NCBI GenBank assembly: GCA_021234155.1
Contig: JAJEKV010000010.1
Span: forward strand, 20,546,833 to 20,610,832
Direction: 5' to 3'
Origin: Isoetes taiwanensis
Taxonomy: Eukaryota > Streptophyta > Lycopodiopsida > Isoetales > Isoetaceae
Length of the DNA: 64,000 nucleotides
Below are positions 21,046-33,492 of the stretch, one piece after another. The notes beneath the pieces are model-generated. The model saw only the letters and a list, made by a program, of their open reading frames with translations. It was not told the origin of the DNA and did not search any database. Both the position numbers and the translations under genes were made by a program. Positions within the stretch are counted from its first letter, which is position 1. Each line of letters begins with the position of its first letter.

Positions 21046-23200
21046 GTTTCTTGTTCCATTTTATAAAAGTTTGTAGAGTTCTACAATTTTTTACTGTATC
21101 ATTTTGTTGTTATGAGGTATTGAATAAATTTGTTTTAACTCCTTTTTCAGACCGGTATGCAAGATAAAATAGATGTATTGATAATATGATAGGTAGGTAA
21201 ACTATAAAAACAAGGTACACTATATGATGTCCTTTTGTTTACCTTATATGGTCCTTTTAGGTGACCGTTTAAATCAAAATGCTTAAACTGTATGTGGGCA
21301 TATTCTTTTGTTGCTGTAGTTGAATGGTTTAGAGGTTGAGGTAGAGTGGTCTAAAGGTTGAAGGTCATTTCCCTGCTTTACCTCTCTACCTGTAATATTG
21401 GACCCTAAAAATCTTGTCTATCATCGATTTGTCCTTAATCCATTTGAAAGTTTCTAATATTTTGTGCTCTTATTCGCGACGCCTGGTAATTTTTCTAGAT
21501 CACCTCTTCTAATCAGATTTTAATTCATGCATTTGAAAACTCTGTTATTTGTCAATGGTTGAAAGGCGAGGAGATCAGTTCATTGAATGAAGAACCACTG
21601 TTATGTTTCTTTTCCTTTTGCTATGTCCACGATTTTCTTGCAGTGTTAGGAATGAGAGTTTTGACTTCAGCCCTAGTCTTTCCCTCATGCAAATTTTTTT
21701 GGGCACCATGCAATCCAAAGAATTTGCAATGAGGGCATCAGAAACTCTATTTCTTTCCTGATTAACTCATTTCCAGCATTTGGGATATCTTGTGCAAGTA
21801 TCCTGTGCTCTGGTAATGCAAAATATTACTTTTAATTGGTAGTACTTTGTTTGGAGATGGTAATGCCTTTGATATGGCAGGTTCATTTTGAAAATGACGA
21901 CCAAGAGGTTGAGGAAATTCAACAAATAACTCCAAATCAATTGTCTTTGGATGTTTGTGTGGTTACTTCAGATGTTAAGTTTGCTTGGAGAAGCTTCTCT
22001 TGACATGTTCATTAATTTTATAGAAAAGAACCACAATTATACATGCTCAACACTTAGAACAAGGATTGTTTACAAGCCTGAGGATGCTTTGAGAGACATC
22101 TTGACACTGCCACTGTTTTAACAAAAATATATATTGCTTTAGGTGTTTTTTATAGATCTTCTATTTACAAATTTTTTTAAAGTTGAGGTAGATAAAGAGC
22201 ATATGCGAGAAGTTTGAGAAATGAGATTTAACTACAAATTAGGTGATGTCATCTATATCTGAGCTCTGAGGAGCAGATTTATTTGCTACCCACTTTGGAT
22301 TATCCTATTCTATTCCTATGTAGCTTTGCTATACAATGACAATGCTAGCACATGATTTAACTCTGCTATTCTAGGGTGTTTTTTTCCCCCTTTTTTTTTT
22401 TTTTCTGATGGACAACTGCTATTCTAGTGTTGGATCACAAACTATAGAATGTACGGGGTTGAGAGTTCATTGCAAGAGTTTAGATAAGAGAAGCGGACTT
22501 ATTTAAATTTGTCTTGAAATATTGTGGAGATTGCAATACCAGAATTGGAAGAAAGATGCCTTGCACCTTTTAGCACCGTAGATTGTGAATGCTACACATT
22601 GAATGGACTTAATTACAAAAATCAGTAAAAATCAATGGCTGGTTTGATGGGCTTGCGTCATTGCACTTTCTAAAATTCTTGGTATTTGATAATAGTGTAG
22701 ACCTACTTAAGAGATATTCGTGTTGGTTTTCGAGTAGCACTTTTTTTTAATGGAAGTGGTGCATTGTCTAAGGAACTATCAAATTTAATTGTTTACCTTC
22801 ATCATTTATATGCAAATTATATAACGTCCTAAGAAAGAAATTAGATTCTTTGCATTAGAAGGATAGATTCTTTGTTTCTTGCCTGCTACATGTAGTGGTT
22901 ATGTTGCTACAATTTACCTCTCAAGCTCAAGACATCTTCCAAAAGAGATATGGTGTTATGAAATTTAAAATTCTACATCGTGTTTGGAAACAATATTTGT
23001 ATTAACTAACTCATATACAAGAAGATATTTTCACATAATGTTGTAAAACGTGAGGCTATTTAGGTTGCAAGTTATTGTTTTATCTAAGCATTTGACTTTC
23101 TTTTCTATTCAGGTAAATTGATCTAAGGTATTTCTTATTTGTCTTTCATTTATTATAACAAAATAGAAATAGGGTCCGCGTTTATTACTGGCATGCATTT
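21046..23200. other. AT-rich stretch without recognisable genes
   Basis: No open frame longer than about 60 codons looks coding, and no repeat ends, tRNA or LTR were recognised. Homopolymer runs (for example poly-T near 22381-22405) are the only simple-sequence features. Confidence 0.5.
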
Positions 23201-23229
23201 TTGTGCTACCACGTGGCAGTCCCCTCCAT

Positions 23230-23870
23230 TGCAGAATGGAAGTTGGGAACCCATTCCGCTTGACTAGCTGCGCCGGTTTTAGGTTTACGTTTGTGTTTTG
23301 TTTTTGGAGCTGCCGCCGACCTCTTCGCCGCTGAGAGCTCTAAGCAAGTGCCAGATCTTCTGCCGGATTAATCTAAGCAGATGCTGGATCAATCTAAGCA
23401 GGTGCCAGATTCGCAGGTGCTGGATCTCTGAGGTTTTCTTCGCAGGTAACACTTATTCTTCGCAGGTGTTGGAGTTTTGAGGTTTTTGTTAGCAGGTTCT
23501 TCTTTGCAGATCAAAACTCAGATGCTGGAGCTCTGAGTTTTGAGTTCTTCATAGCTTTGAGTTTAGGTAAAGTTTGCCAGATTTGAGTGCAAACCTTCTG
23601 CCGAATCTTCTATTATTGGATCCTAAACTTCTGTTTTTGTTCTTAGATTGTAAACCTCATTCTTTTGTTTACACCTCTGTTTTTGCTGTCAGATCTTAAA
23701 CCTCTCCAATGCCTCCGCTATTTCCATTTTTGTAGGGGAATGGACTCCATTCCCAGTTTTGCAGGTTACCCGCTCTCGGCTAATGCCAGTCTCGCGGGAC
23801 CCCACCTGCAGAACCCAAAATGGAGTCCCAACCTCCATTCCCCTATACAATCTAAAGGTAATTTTCTCAT
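23230..23870. repeat. Short imperfect repeats around GCAGGTGCTGGATC
   Basis: From 23340 to 23530 a motif like GCAGGTGCTGGA / CAGATGCTGGATC recurs six or more times with irregular spacing. From 23740 to 23855 there are inverted matches around GGAATGGACTCCATTCCC. No coding potential is supported. This may be untranslated sequence of an unidentified element. Confidence 0.45.
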
Positions 23871-23908
23871 AATAATATGATAAAGATTTTCTTTCTTGGA
23901 GAATATTA

Positions 23909-25680
23909 ATATGTAGCAAAATAACAGGGGGTTCCAGAGGAATTTGATATGGATGTAAAAAATAACAATTCCTGAAACCATAGACCATATATCCCTAAAA
24001 CAATTGAATGTGTTGTTATAAAAAAAAAATATATAAATTCAAGATAAAAAATAATCACTAACTCACTGGGTATATTGGTTAAAGTAGTCTTATTAGGACA
24101 TTGAGTTATTTTGATAGAGGTTCGAGCCCCCGTTTCATATTCTAAAATCTTAGACAAAGCCGTATAGAGGTTCGATATTCCCTCAAAACCTTGGGCGAAA
24201 TCGTATTTCATATTTCAAAATCATAGGCGCTTTCAATCATAAATGACTATAAACGAAACGAGAGGTGCTAACAGGCCCCAACATACGATCTGGGTCGTAG
24301 GATCGACGAATCCGACGACTGTGGTAGTCCGGGTGCACCTCGTTTAGAATATGTAGCAAAATAACAGGGGTTCCAGGGGGATTTGATATGGATGTAAAAA
24401 ATAACAATTCCTAAAACCATAGACTATATATCCCTAAAACAATTGAATGTGTTGTTATGAAAAAAAAAAAAAAAAAAAAAACATAAATTCAAGATGAAAA
24501 ATAATCACTTTAACTCATTGGATATATTGGTTGAAGTAGTCTTTTTAGGACATTGAGTTATTTTGATAGAGGTTCGAGCCCCCGTCTTTTATATTCTAAA
24601 ATCTTAGACAAAGCCATATAGAGGTTCGATATTCCCTCAAAACCTTGGGCGAAATCGTATTTCATATTTCAAAATCATAGGCGCCTTCAATAATAAATGA
24701 CTATAAGCGAAATGAGAGGTGCTAACAGGCCCCCACATACGATCTGGGTCGTAGGATCGACGAATTCGACGCCTGTGGTAGTCCGGGGTGCACCTCGTTT
24801 AGAATATGTAGCAAAATAACAGGGGTTCTAGGGGGGTTTGATATGGATGTAAAAAAATAACAGTTCCTAAAACCATATACCATATACCCTAAAACAATTG
24901 AATGTGTTGTTATGAAAAAAAAAAAACATAAATTCAAGACAAAAATAATCACTTTAACTCACTAGGTATATTGGTTAACATAATCTTACTAGGACATTGA
25001 GTTATTTTGATAGAGGTTCGAGCCCCCGTATTTCATATTCTAAAATCTTAGACAAAGCCGTATAGAGGTTCGATATTCCCTCAAAACCTTGGGCGAAATC
25101 GTATTCATATTTCAAAATCATAGGCGCCTTCAATCATAAATGAGAGGTGCTAACAGGTCCCAACATACGATCTGGGTCGTAGGATCGACGAATCCGACGA
25201 CTGTGGTAGTCCGGGGTGCACCTCGTTTAGAATATGTAGCAAAATAATAACAGGGTTCCAGGAGGATTTGATATGGATGTAGAAAATAACAATTCCTAAA
25301 ACCATAGACCATAAAACAATTGAATGTGTTGTTATGAAAAAAAAAAAACATAAATTCAAGATAAAAAATAATCACTTTAACTCATTGGGTATATTGGTTG
25401 AAGTAGTCTTATTAGGACATTGAGTTATTTTGATAGAGGATCGAGCCCTCGTATTTCATGTTTTCCAAAATCTTAGACAAAGCCGTATAGAGGTTCGATA
25501 TTCCCTCAAAACTTTGGGCGAAATCGTATTTCATATTTCAAAATCATAGGCGCCTTCAATTATAAATGACTATAAGCGAAACGAGAGGTGCTAACAGGCC
25601 CCAACATACAATCTGGGTCGTAGGATCGACGAATCCGACGACTGTGGTAGTCCGGGGTGCACCTCGTTTAGAATATGTAG
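23909..25680 (+). repeat. Four-copy tandem array, ~440-bp unit with tRNA-like box B
   Basis: The phrase ATGTAGCAAAATAA starts units at about 23911, 24351, 24806 and 25234, and a fifth partial start is at 25675, giving periods of 440, 455, 428 and 441 bp. Each unit has, in order, a poly-A run, TGGGTATATTGGTTAAAGTA (box-A-like), GGTTCGAGCCCCC (box-B-like), a second GGTTCGATATTCC, and a GC-rich segment with GTAGGATCGACGAATCCGAC. Units are very similar, so amplification is fairly recent. Poly-A length varies from about 9 to 23, explaining most of the period differences. Confidence 0.88.
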
Positions 25681-25784
25681 CTAAATTTTACTAGAAACAA
25701 AAGTAGTGATATAGTTGTAAAGAACTAAAACTTGACCCATGAGCAAAGATATAATAGGTGGACCATAGTTGAAATGCAAAATTA

Positions 25785-26280
25785 TGAAAAAGGCTTATCA
25801 TGTCTCGCACAACATTTAAGAGTTTTGGGTTGATTTCAATTGGAAAAGTGATGTTGTTCAATCAGATCTCGCCGTATCCAATACGGTCATTATTATATGA
25901 CTAGAAGGTAAGATCAATAAACGATACATTGTGAATGGAGGGCACATTGATAGCACCTCCACTTGCAAGTCTGAATTATGATGCTATATAAAATCATGAG
26001 AGAGAAGAGCGTGGAATGATATTGATCACAACTCTTGTGGTACCTATCTTATCATATCGCATTTGAGGAGAATGGAGAATCATTAAGAGGAGCACTTAGA
26101 ACCACCTAATAAATAGAATGCGACAATATAAATGACTGAAGTTGACATGATGTGAACTGGAACAACTTCGAGAAAGATCTAGAAGGCTATGAAGATAAAA
26201 AAAATTATCGTCCAATAACCGGCCATTTGGACCAACTATAACCACATTTTCTAAGAACTTAGAGTGCAAATTTCACAAGA
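25785..26280 (+). repeat. P450 upstream region, copy C, in front of the pseudogene
   Basis: The order TCTCGCACAACATTTAAGAG, GTGATGTTGTTCAATCAGATC-like, AACTCTTGTGGTACC and AACTTCGAGAAAGATCTAG matches copies A and B. It leads into the P450 pseudogene at 26636, as copy A leads into the intact gene. Confidence 0.75.
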
Positions 26281-26635
26281 TGTAACATGTGTAACTTTGC
26301 TAGAGTGTTGTCAAATTGCCTTACATGTTTCAAGAACATTACTTTACTGAACATTTGGTGGTTTTTCTTCCAAACAAAGAGTGGATTTTTTTTTTCCACT
26401 TGATGTGAAAAGGTTATTTTGGCACGGCTTCACTGCACCGGATTGCCTGTAGGCCATATAAGAAGTGTTCAATGGCAACTCTGCCTTCCATCCATAGAAA
26501 AAGAAAACGAGTTTCTACATCTTTTCTATACCCATTTGTTTGGCGTTTACCTCCTCAATACAGGTAGAACACTAGTTGTTGGTGTTGTTTATTTGTAGCT
26601 CTGATTCTTGAATTTGGAATTGCAATTTAGAGACT

Positions 26636-28425
26636 ATGATTATCCTAATTCTTGTAGTTGCATGTTTCCTTCTCTTCCTGGCTTTCAAAAGAGTCAAAGG
26701 TAAATGTGACCTCCTTGCCTCCCAAATCATTTGGTTGGCTTTATTTTGGGGAGTCATTTCAACTCTATTCTCATAATTTCAAAGTTCTATTCTAGGCTAA
26801 GCATAAAAGGTTTTCATCATCATCTAATTCTTGTTCTTCTCATTCTTCCTAATCCTCTTAGATCTATACTGAATAAAAATTCCTGGGATGTGTAGATGTC
26901 TTAATGAGGACTAGATTGATATGTAGATATCTTAATGAGTATTATATTCTGAGTCTCATGTCTTATCTATGTGATTTTGCCATCACAACTTATATCTCCT
27001 TATATAATTTTGTCAACTAATACCTCTATTTCTTCAATGCATGTCAGATATGGAGACAAGTTCAAGAAGAAGGGAGTCCTTTAGTGATGATTGCAAATCC
27101 AGAGGTTACCATTGGTCAGCCATGTCCATCTTTCAAAGTCTCATTTCCATCAAATAAGACAAGAATAATAGGTTCCAATGCCTTTATTTTCATGAAGGTA
27201 AATATCATAAGAGACTGAAGAAACTAGTTCAGAAGTCCATGCCAAAGTCTATTCGCAAAATGTTAGACTAGATTTCTCTCATGGCATGAGATGAGCACAC
27301 AATTAACGTATCTATTGAAATGGAAAAGGTAAGATATAGGCACACCAACTTAATCATTGGCAATTGCCGGCAATTGTCTAGCAATAGTTATACATTCTAT
27401 CATGTTCTCTAATGTTATGACATCAAAGACCCTCTTGATTATTGTATTATAGAATCTAATATTTCTCATCCTGGTTTTCCAGGTTGTTTCTGATTCAATC
27501 GTTTGCTTTGCGACTGACATATAATGTTGGACTAGGCATATCATGCCTTCGTGAAGGGCTATAATTCTTTTCCAATAAATATTATTGGCATGTCTTACAA
27601 TGAGGTAATGAAGGTAAAAACAAAGGATGGATAAGTTCATTAATTAAGCAATCAAGCACAAGTTTTTGAAGGCTTTGGTTTTGATTTCCTTCCATTTAAC
27701 TTCTATTTATTTATTTGTCCATCCATAAATGCTTTGTTTAATTGCTCAGGAAATATTTGCACTGTATGCAAGCATGCTACCCCAAGTTTGCAAGCTATTA
27801 CAATACTCCTTCCTCCTCATGCTATATACCTGGTAATGACAACTTTATTTCTTTTTGTCTTTCTTTGTGATTTGCTTTTCCTCTCTTGTCAGATGGATCC
27901 CTCCACAAAGGGATAAACATGATCAATTCCTCTCTTGGACTACACAAGAAGTCCAACCCTATTGCAAGATGTTATAACAAAGTTCATTTCTATTTTCTCT
28001 CTTTGTGATTTGCTTTTCTTCTTTTATCAAACGAATCCTTCACCAAAGGGATAAGTAAAACCAATCTTTCTCTTGAACTAATACCAAAATATGTCCCTCA
28101 CTTCCAGATTAAGCATACGCCATGTTAAGAGCTCTTTTAAATACAAATCAATTCTTTTATGTTCATGTGAAGTGAATATTTTGACATTCATTATCTATCT
28201 ATTATCAGGTGGTTCAAGAAGCTCTACGTCATTCCACCATTCTATCCTTCACCTTCAAGCAATAAGTGGTAAAAACATGACCCCTCAAAAAAGTCACACC
28301 GTTTTCACTTCTAATCTCACCATTAATTTCTACAGGGTATGTGATTACAAAAGGATGAAAAGTGATGCCTCTTTTTTGAAACATTCATCATAATCCAATG
28401 CTCTATCTAGATCCATTCAAATTTG
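26636..28425 (+). pseudogene. CYP707A-like pseudogene, opposite strand to the intact gene
   Basis: Seven exon remnants line up with the intact gene. Exon 1 is 26636-26810: start ATGATTATCC..., FGWLYFGESFQLYSHN, then a stop before AKHKR. Exon 2 is about 27049-27328, with several breaks. Exon 3 is about 27530-27612 (GYNSFPINIIG readable with changes). Only the end of exon 4 remains (about 27768-27815). Exon 5 occurs twice in degraded form (about 27894-27960 and 28030-28110). Exon 6 is about 28207-28272 and exon 7 about 28335-28425. Exons 8-9 with the haem Cys are absent. Intron 2 sequence is still alignable, so this arose by DNA duplication rather than retroposition. No function is possible. 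Confidence 0.88.
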
Positions 28426-28426
28426 C

Positions 28427-28590
28427 CTCTGGATTTGCAATCATCAACTGAAGGACACTCTAATATATACGTCTTGAAGATGTCTCCATATCTGCCATTC
28501 ATTGAACAAATTATAGATCTTAGTTGATAAAATCAAGAAGGAGACATAAAATCACGATCACAAATCACATAGCCATTATCTTTTAAAAGT
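28427..28590 (-). pseudogene. Inverted fragment of P450 exon 2 and intron 1
   Basis: This minus-strand piece matches 19335-19500 of the intact gene: GGATTTGCAATCATCA near 28434, TCTCCATATCTGCC at the exon 2 acceptor, then intron 1 sequence with AGAAGGAGACA. It points opposite to the pseudogene it abuts, so a local inversion or a third copy is required. Confidence 0.75.
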
Positions 28591-28671
28591 GGTCCTAATG
28601 ATCTGTCAATACATGTTATTTAATTTTGCAACTTCATTCCATGTATAGCCATTCACACTTCTTCTAAATTG

Positions 28672-29280
28672 TGACAGTCTCGTCACCTTGGCCGTATTAT
28701 GCATTATATATTTTGAGATATTATACCAATAATGTATACTTGGCATGTGTTATAATTATAAAAACAAAGGGCATAGATTTTTGTGAGGGTTTTTGGAAGG
28801 ACCCAGGAGCAATTTCTGGGCAGTTTCACTGGCCAAACTTTGTAGCATTATATCTCGATGATCAGAGATCCTTTTCAGGTGATTTCTACTTTTCTGGAAA
28901 GAATTTTAAATAAGGTTTTTGAATTATCAGCCGAAATTCGTCTGTATATGGAAGATATCGCACAAAGAGTACCGATGGATCTGAATTGACTGCACTGCAT
29001 ATCTTTTTGTATAATTTGACTCCCTGAGCTAGGAGCTGAAAAAATTGACATCGGGCGTTGTCACGTTGGCGAGGGTGCATGGCTTGCATGTAGTCCCCTA
29101 GTGCTAGATGCAGGCTAGGAGGTGTGCACACATGAGGCTTACCCGGCTCGTATTTGCTGCAGGGCCTGATCAACCCAGGTGGCTTGCATAGAACCGGAGT
29201 CGCACTGCATGCTTATGGTTATCTCATGGTTTTCCAATTATTTCATGGTTGCTCATTATTATTTCATAGTCCGCTTATGG
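28672..29280 (+). repeat. Old LTR-family fragment (5' copy)
   Basis: Starts TGACAGTCTCGTCACC and matches 36512-36910, then jumps at about 29041 to match 38040-38270 (GTATTTGCTGCAGGGCCTGA shared). The family shows TG start and, at the other copy, a polypurine tract just before it, so these are probably LTRs. No pol genes were found between them. Confidence 0.6.
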
Positions 29281-30187
29281 AGGGCGCTTATGGAGGGCGC
29301 TTAGGGTTTCAGCCCTGCTCTTTTGCTCATAACTCGGGATTCCGGTGTCAGATTCAGGTGTTCTTGGGCTCGTTGGAAAGCTTATCGAACGAGCTTTCCG
29401 TCGGTATATGATTTGTATGGTGTTTCCTCTGTTTTAGTCGATGGAATCCACCTGACAGTCCCGGCCCTCTTTTGGCGGTGCTAGGGTTTGGCTGCAATTT
29501 CTTTTGGCCATAACTTCTGGATCTGGTGGCAGTTTTGGGTGTGTTTGGGCTTGTTGGAAAGCTCTTTGAGCACTCTATCCAATGGTGTTTAAGCTTTTCA
29601 GAGATTGGCCTGTTAGAAAAGACGGTTCAGCTCTGAAACTTCGGCCTCTGAAACTTTGCACACGAACGAACGAACGGCTTTCAGATAAGTTTTCTGTTTC
29701 ATTTTGAATCAAGGCAATGACCAATTCTGTTAGCTTGGGGTAGCATATATTTTGATTTCAAGACATTGCATTTAGTAAAGACATTTTCTGGCATGTTAGT
29801 CACTCTAATTTGCTCTCTACTTTTCTCTGGCTTTGAGATTTCTTTAGCTCTTAAGTTTATAAGAGAGATCAAATATTTCTAGTTTATATTCAGACACAAA
29901 TTAGGGAATACAGCAGAGGCTAGGGGCTGCATAGGCAAGGCAAATGCATTTGAGTAAAAGGTGGACGGAATAAGTTACGGGACAGAGAGGCTCAGCCTCC
30001 GCCGTACACCAGGATAGCGAGGGCTGGACCCACCAACTGGTAATCGGACCACTATAAACTCCTGCCATAGAATAACAACCAGCATGAAAAGACAGCATGA
30101 AAAGACACAATGCATATGTATATAAGTGTGGTATTTGTAGTCAAAAAGGAGACTGGGATATGCTACGGACTGAGGGGTCTAACCCCC
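29281..30187. other. Noncoding sequence with duplicated GTTGGAAAGCT motifs
   Basis: Two related ~70-bp segments (about 29325-29400 and 29505-29580) share a CATAACT ... GGTGTNTTTGGGCTNGTTGGAAAGCT pattern. Around 29990-30060 a GC-rich segment with CACCAGGATAGCGAGGGC resembles 34199-34240 and 35215-35260. No gene is supported. Confidence 0.45.
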
Positions 30188-31647
30188 TGTTGTGTGTTTT
30201 ATCTTGACTATTTTTGCATAATGAGCTTAAATTTATGAAATGTATGCATAAATGAAGAATTATATGGGTGTAATGTGGAGAAAATGTAAAAATGTGCAAA
30301 TATTGTGGAGGAAGCATTTATGATGTACTGAAGTGGAACCTATGGACTTGAAGGAGTATTAAAGTCCTTAAGAAATATTTTCAATGGTTGATAATTTGAT
30401 GATGTGTCATGAATCTGGGGAAGCATGGTAGTTGCAAAGAAGTTTGGATGACCTAGATTTGAAGTTGAGGTGGCAAAATCTAGTGAACTTATGGTAGTTA
30501 GAATTTGGATCTAAGGTTGTGATTTGCCTAGATCTAGTGGCTAGGATCAAGTAGAGTTTTCTATAAGATAGCCAAAATTCGTGTAGAAAAAGGCCCAAAT
30601 TTGGAAGATGACATCTGGGCAAAGTTCTTGAAGTTGTGAGTATGTTTCTCATGGAATAAAATAACGGCTAAAGTTAGCCAAATGGCTATTTTGTAGCATT
30701 TTTGCCAAGAAAAATGGCTAAAGTAGATGGGAAAAATTGGCCAAAAAAAGAAAATTTTAGCCCAATATTTTTGCCGACTAAGTGAGTTTTTAGATCGAAT
30801 AGCCAAACCTCCACCTCTAGACAACTCCTCTAGGACAACAATTAGCCAAACTTAAGAAAAAATGGACTTGGAAAAATGGATGGATTAGCCTAGTAGCCGA
30901 CACCAATATATATAGGAACTTTAGGAAATCACCAAAGAACTTGTTTCAAGTACGAAGTTGAAGTAGAAACTTCTTATTTCAAGTATGAAGTTAATTATCA
31001 GAGGGAGGATCACAGTTAGAAGGAACACTGCACTTTTTCTTTGAGCTTTGAACATGTGCGTATATGATTATGTGTCAATTTATGTCTTTGTTTTATTATT
31101 ATATTAAGGAAGTTATAAGAATGATTATAATTGCTCCATTTATTTTTCTATATTGAATACATTATAATAATAATAAGTTCAATGTCTTTGTCCAAAGGCT
31201 TGGAACTTTTGAAATAAGGATAGTGTGATGGCTAATATTTGACCTACATTTTGTGAAAGTTTAGCCAAAGGCAAGAAACCATGATGGAGAAAAACCATTT
31301 AGTTTAGCCAAATGTTAGAAACTTCTAGCTCCAATTCGAAGGTAGTTTAGCTAAACCTATGTGGCTATACTAAAAATATAGGAGTAGTAATTTATTCCAT
31401 GATGTTTCTTGATCAGTTGAATATTATTATGTTGAAGTATGATATTTTGATTATGATTATGTGATTCTCCTATTTGTTATCTCTATTTCTATAATCTCAA
31501 AAGACTTGTGTAAGAATGATTATGTTGGTGATTTATGATGCCAGTAGAGTGAGGCCTAGCCTATCTCATATACCTTGAGATTTGCTTGGGTTGTTGTAGT
31601 TAGCGCTTGTTCTTCAGTTTTCCTTGGGTGCGAAGAAGATGCTAACA
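30188..31647 (+). repeat. Left LTR, full length (1460 bp)
   Basis: Full-length form, with ATGTTTCT at both 30642 and 31402. The right LTR lacks exactly the 760 bp between these two copies. Confidence 0.9.
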
Positions 31648-33492
31648 TATTTTGGGGGGCATTGCGAGAAAGCAACACTTTGCGGGCAAGATATTTCTTA
31701 TCTTTAGATCAAAGATGGTAGTGGTACATAATTATGTTGCAATCAATATCCATGGAGTATCATTTAAGTGCAAGTGGAGAATACGATGTTCAAAGAATGG
31801 TAGTGTATCAATGGTAGATCGGTTTGTAAATGTGTTTGAAGCCTATTGCGAGAGGTATGAAAATGTTGTTTCTATTCTTGTTATGCCTGGCCAAAGATGA
31901 TTGAATGGAATGCCAAATGCTTCTAAAAAGAAAAATCGGCCCTTACGCTCGATTCTAATGATATGCATCTTTGCCATAGCCCATGAAGACACCGCCTAAG
32001 AAATCCAAGGCCTTAAATCGCTCGCCATACCCTAAGCTTAGGTTACCCATCCGCCTTCTACCGATCTATCCTCTGTTTGCCTCGGATCTATGCTTGCGCG
32101 GAATGAAATACGAAAAGGATGTCCGATCTGAATGACCTTTGTCGCCATAGCTTCACCCTCAGATTACCATTTCAAAGCTCTTCAAAACCCTATTCATCTC
32201 TGTTTTATCTGTTCCATCCATTGTCTTGATTACCTAATATGCCATATTCGTACAAAACAAAGAAGAATTGAAGCCTAATATACTCATTACAGCCCTAGTC
32301 CTCCTTCGCCATATATGCAACAAATTTACTCGACCCTTCGTCTTCCTTACGCCATACCCTAACCGCCATCGCCATATCCGCAAGAAAGAAGAAAGAAAAC
32401 AAGAAGAAATTTCAGATCCGAAGCCCAGAGCACCATACCTTACCCGCCAAGAACCGAGATGAGAAGAGAAGACCTGCGCCTCTGTGCTTTGTGCCGAAAC
32501 GGATGGATGAAGTTAGGAAGAACATTAGATGTATTTGCTTGCCGCCATCATCTCTGTCTCCATCTCCATCCGTGACGAAATCCGATGCCCTAACGGCCCT
32601 GCCTTCGCATAAGCATGAGTAGAGAGAAAAGAAGAAGAAAAATAAAAAAGGGGTTCGTTGAAAGAATGGGAAAAAAGAAAATTTATAGGATACATGTGTG
32701 GAAATTTATTATAACTTTCAATATGTTTCCAATGGTTTATTGGATAAGATGTTGGTTTTCACACTATTGGTCCCGGGTTCAAATCCTCCTATGTGCAACA
32801 TGACCAAGTTACATTTATTTTGCCCAAGTGTTTAACAGCGAAGATTACTTGTTCTCACCAAGTTACTCGAAGTTCAATTACTATATCCAGATTGAAGGTT
32901 TTCAAGTATGAATATTGCATCTCAATGGTCAGTATTATATTTTTGTTATATGATGAAGATTATTTATCCCCTTATTCAAGTCAAACACCATATTATGAAG
33001 ATCAAGAATATGTGGTTAGTGCTTATGCTTTTGCAATTTGATTGGATCTAATTTCCAAGTTTTTTCAAGAATTCAAGCTATCAAAAGAAGTTGTACAAGT
33101 TTTATTTTTTATTTAAGTGATTATGGATGGCATGATGGATGTGCTGACCTAGAAGGGCAGCAGCATCTCATGACCTATATAAAATGTGATGAAAAATTAT
33201 AAGTGTTGTGAAGGGGATAGAGCGCCATACCGGGCAGTAGAGCGAGGGTGCCACTGACCTGGATGGGACTTGCCACCCTATAATTGATGAAGATGAAGTG
33301 ATGTTAGAAGTTTTTAGTATTTTTTTTCCTTGGAAGACTTCTATAGATGTTTTTGAAGGCTTGAAGACATTTGGACATTGGATTTTTGTTAAGATGTGAT
33401 GCTATTTAGAGGATCAAGTTGAAGACATGAATATCGAAGAAAAGATTTTTGAAGAATTCATCGGGACGATGAATAATCTTGGGGGGGAATAA
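31648..33492 (+). other. Internal region of the non-autonomous LTR element
   Basis: Contains an 82-codon frame (31652-31900) and a 64-codon frame (32268-32462) with no recognisable domain. No zinc knuckle, protease, integrase or RT motif was seen. The primer binding site next to the left LTR (TATTTTGGGGGGC...) was not assigned to a tRNA. Confidence 0.6.

Noticed and set aside
24120-24150. tRNA gene suggested by GGTTCGAGCCCCC
   Set aside because: No cloverleaf could be drawn: acceptor and anticodon stems are absent. Treated as a box-B-like motif within a tandem repeat.
23909-25680. CRISPR-like array
   Set aside because: Units are ~440 bp, not short repeats with unique spacers, and the genome is eukaryotic.
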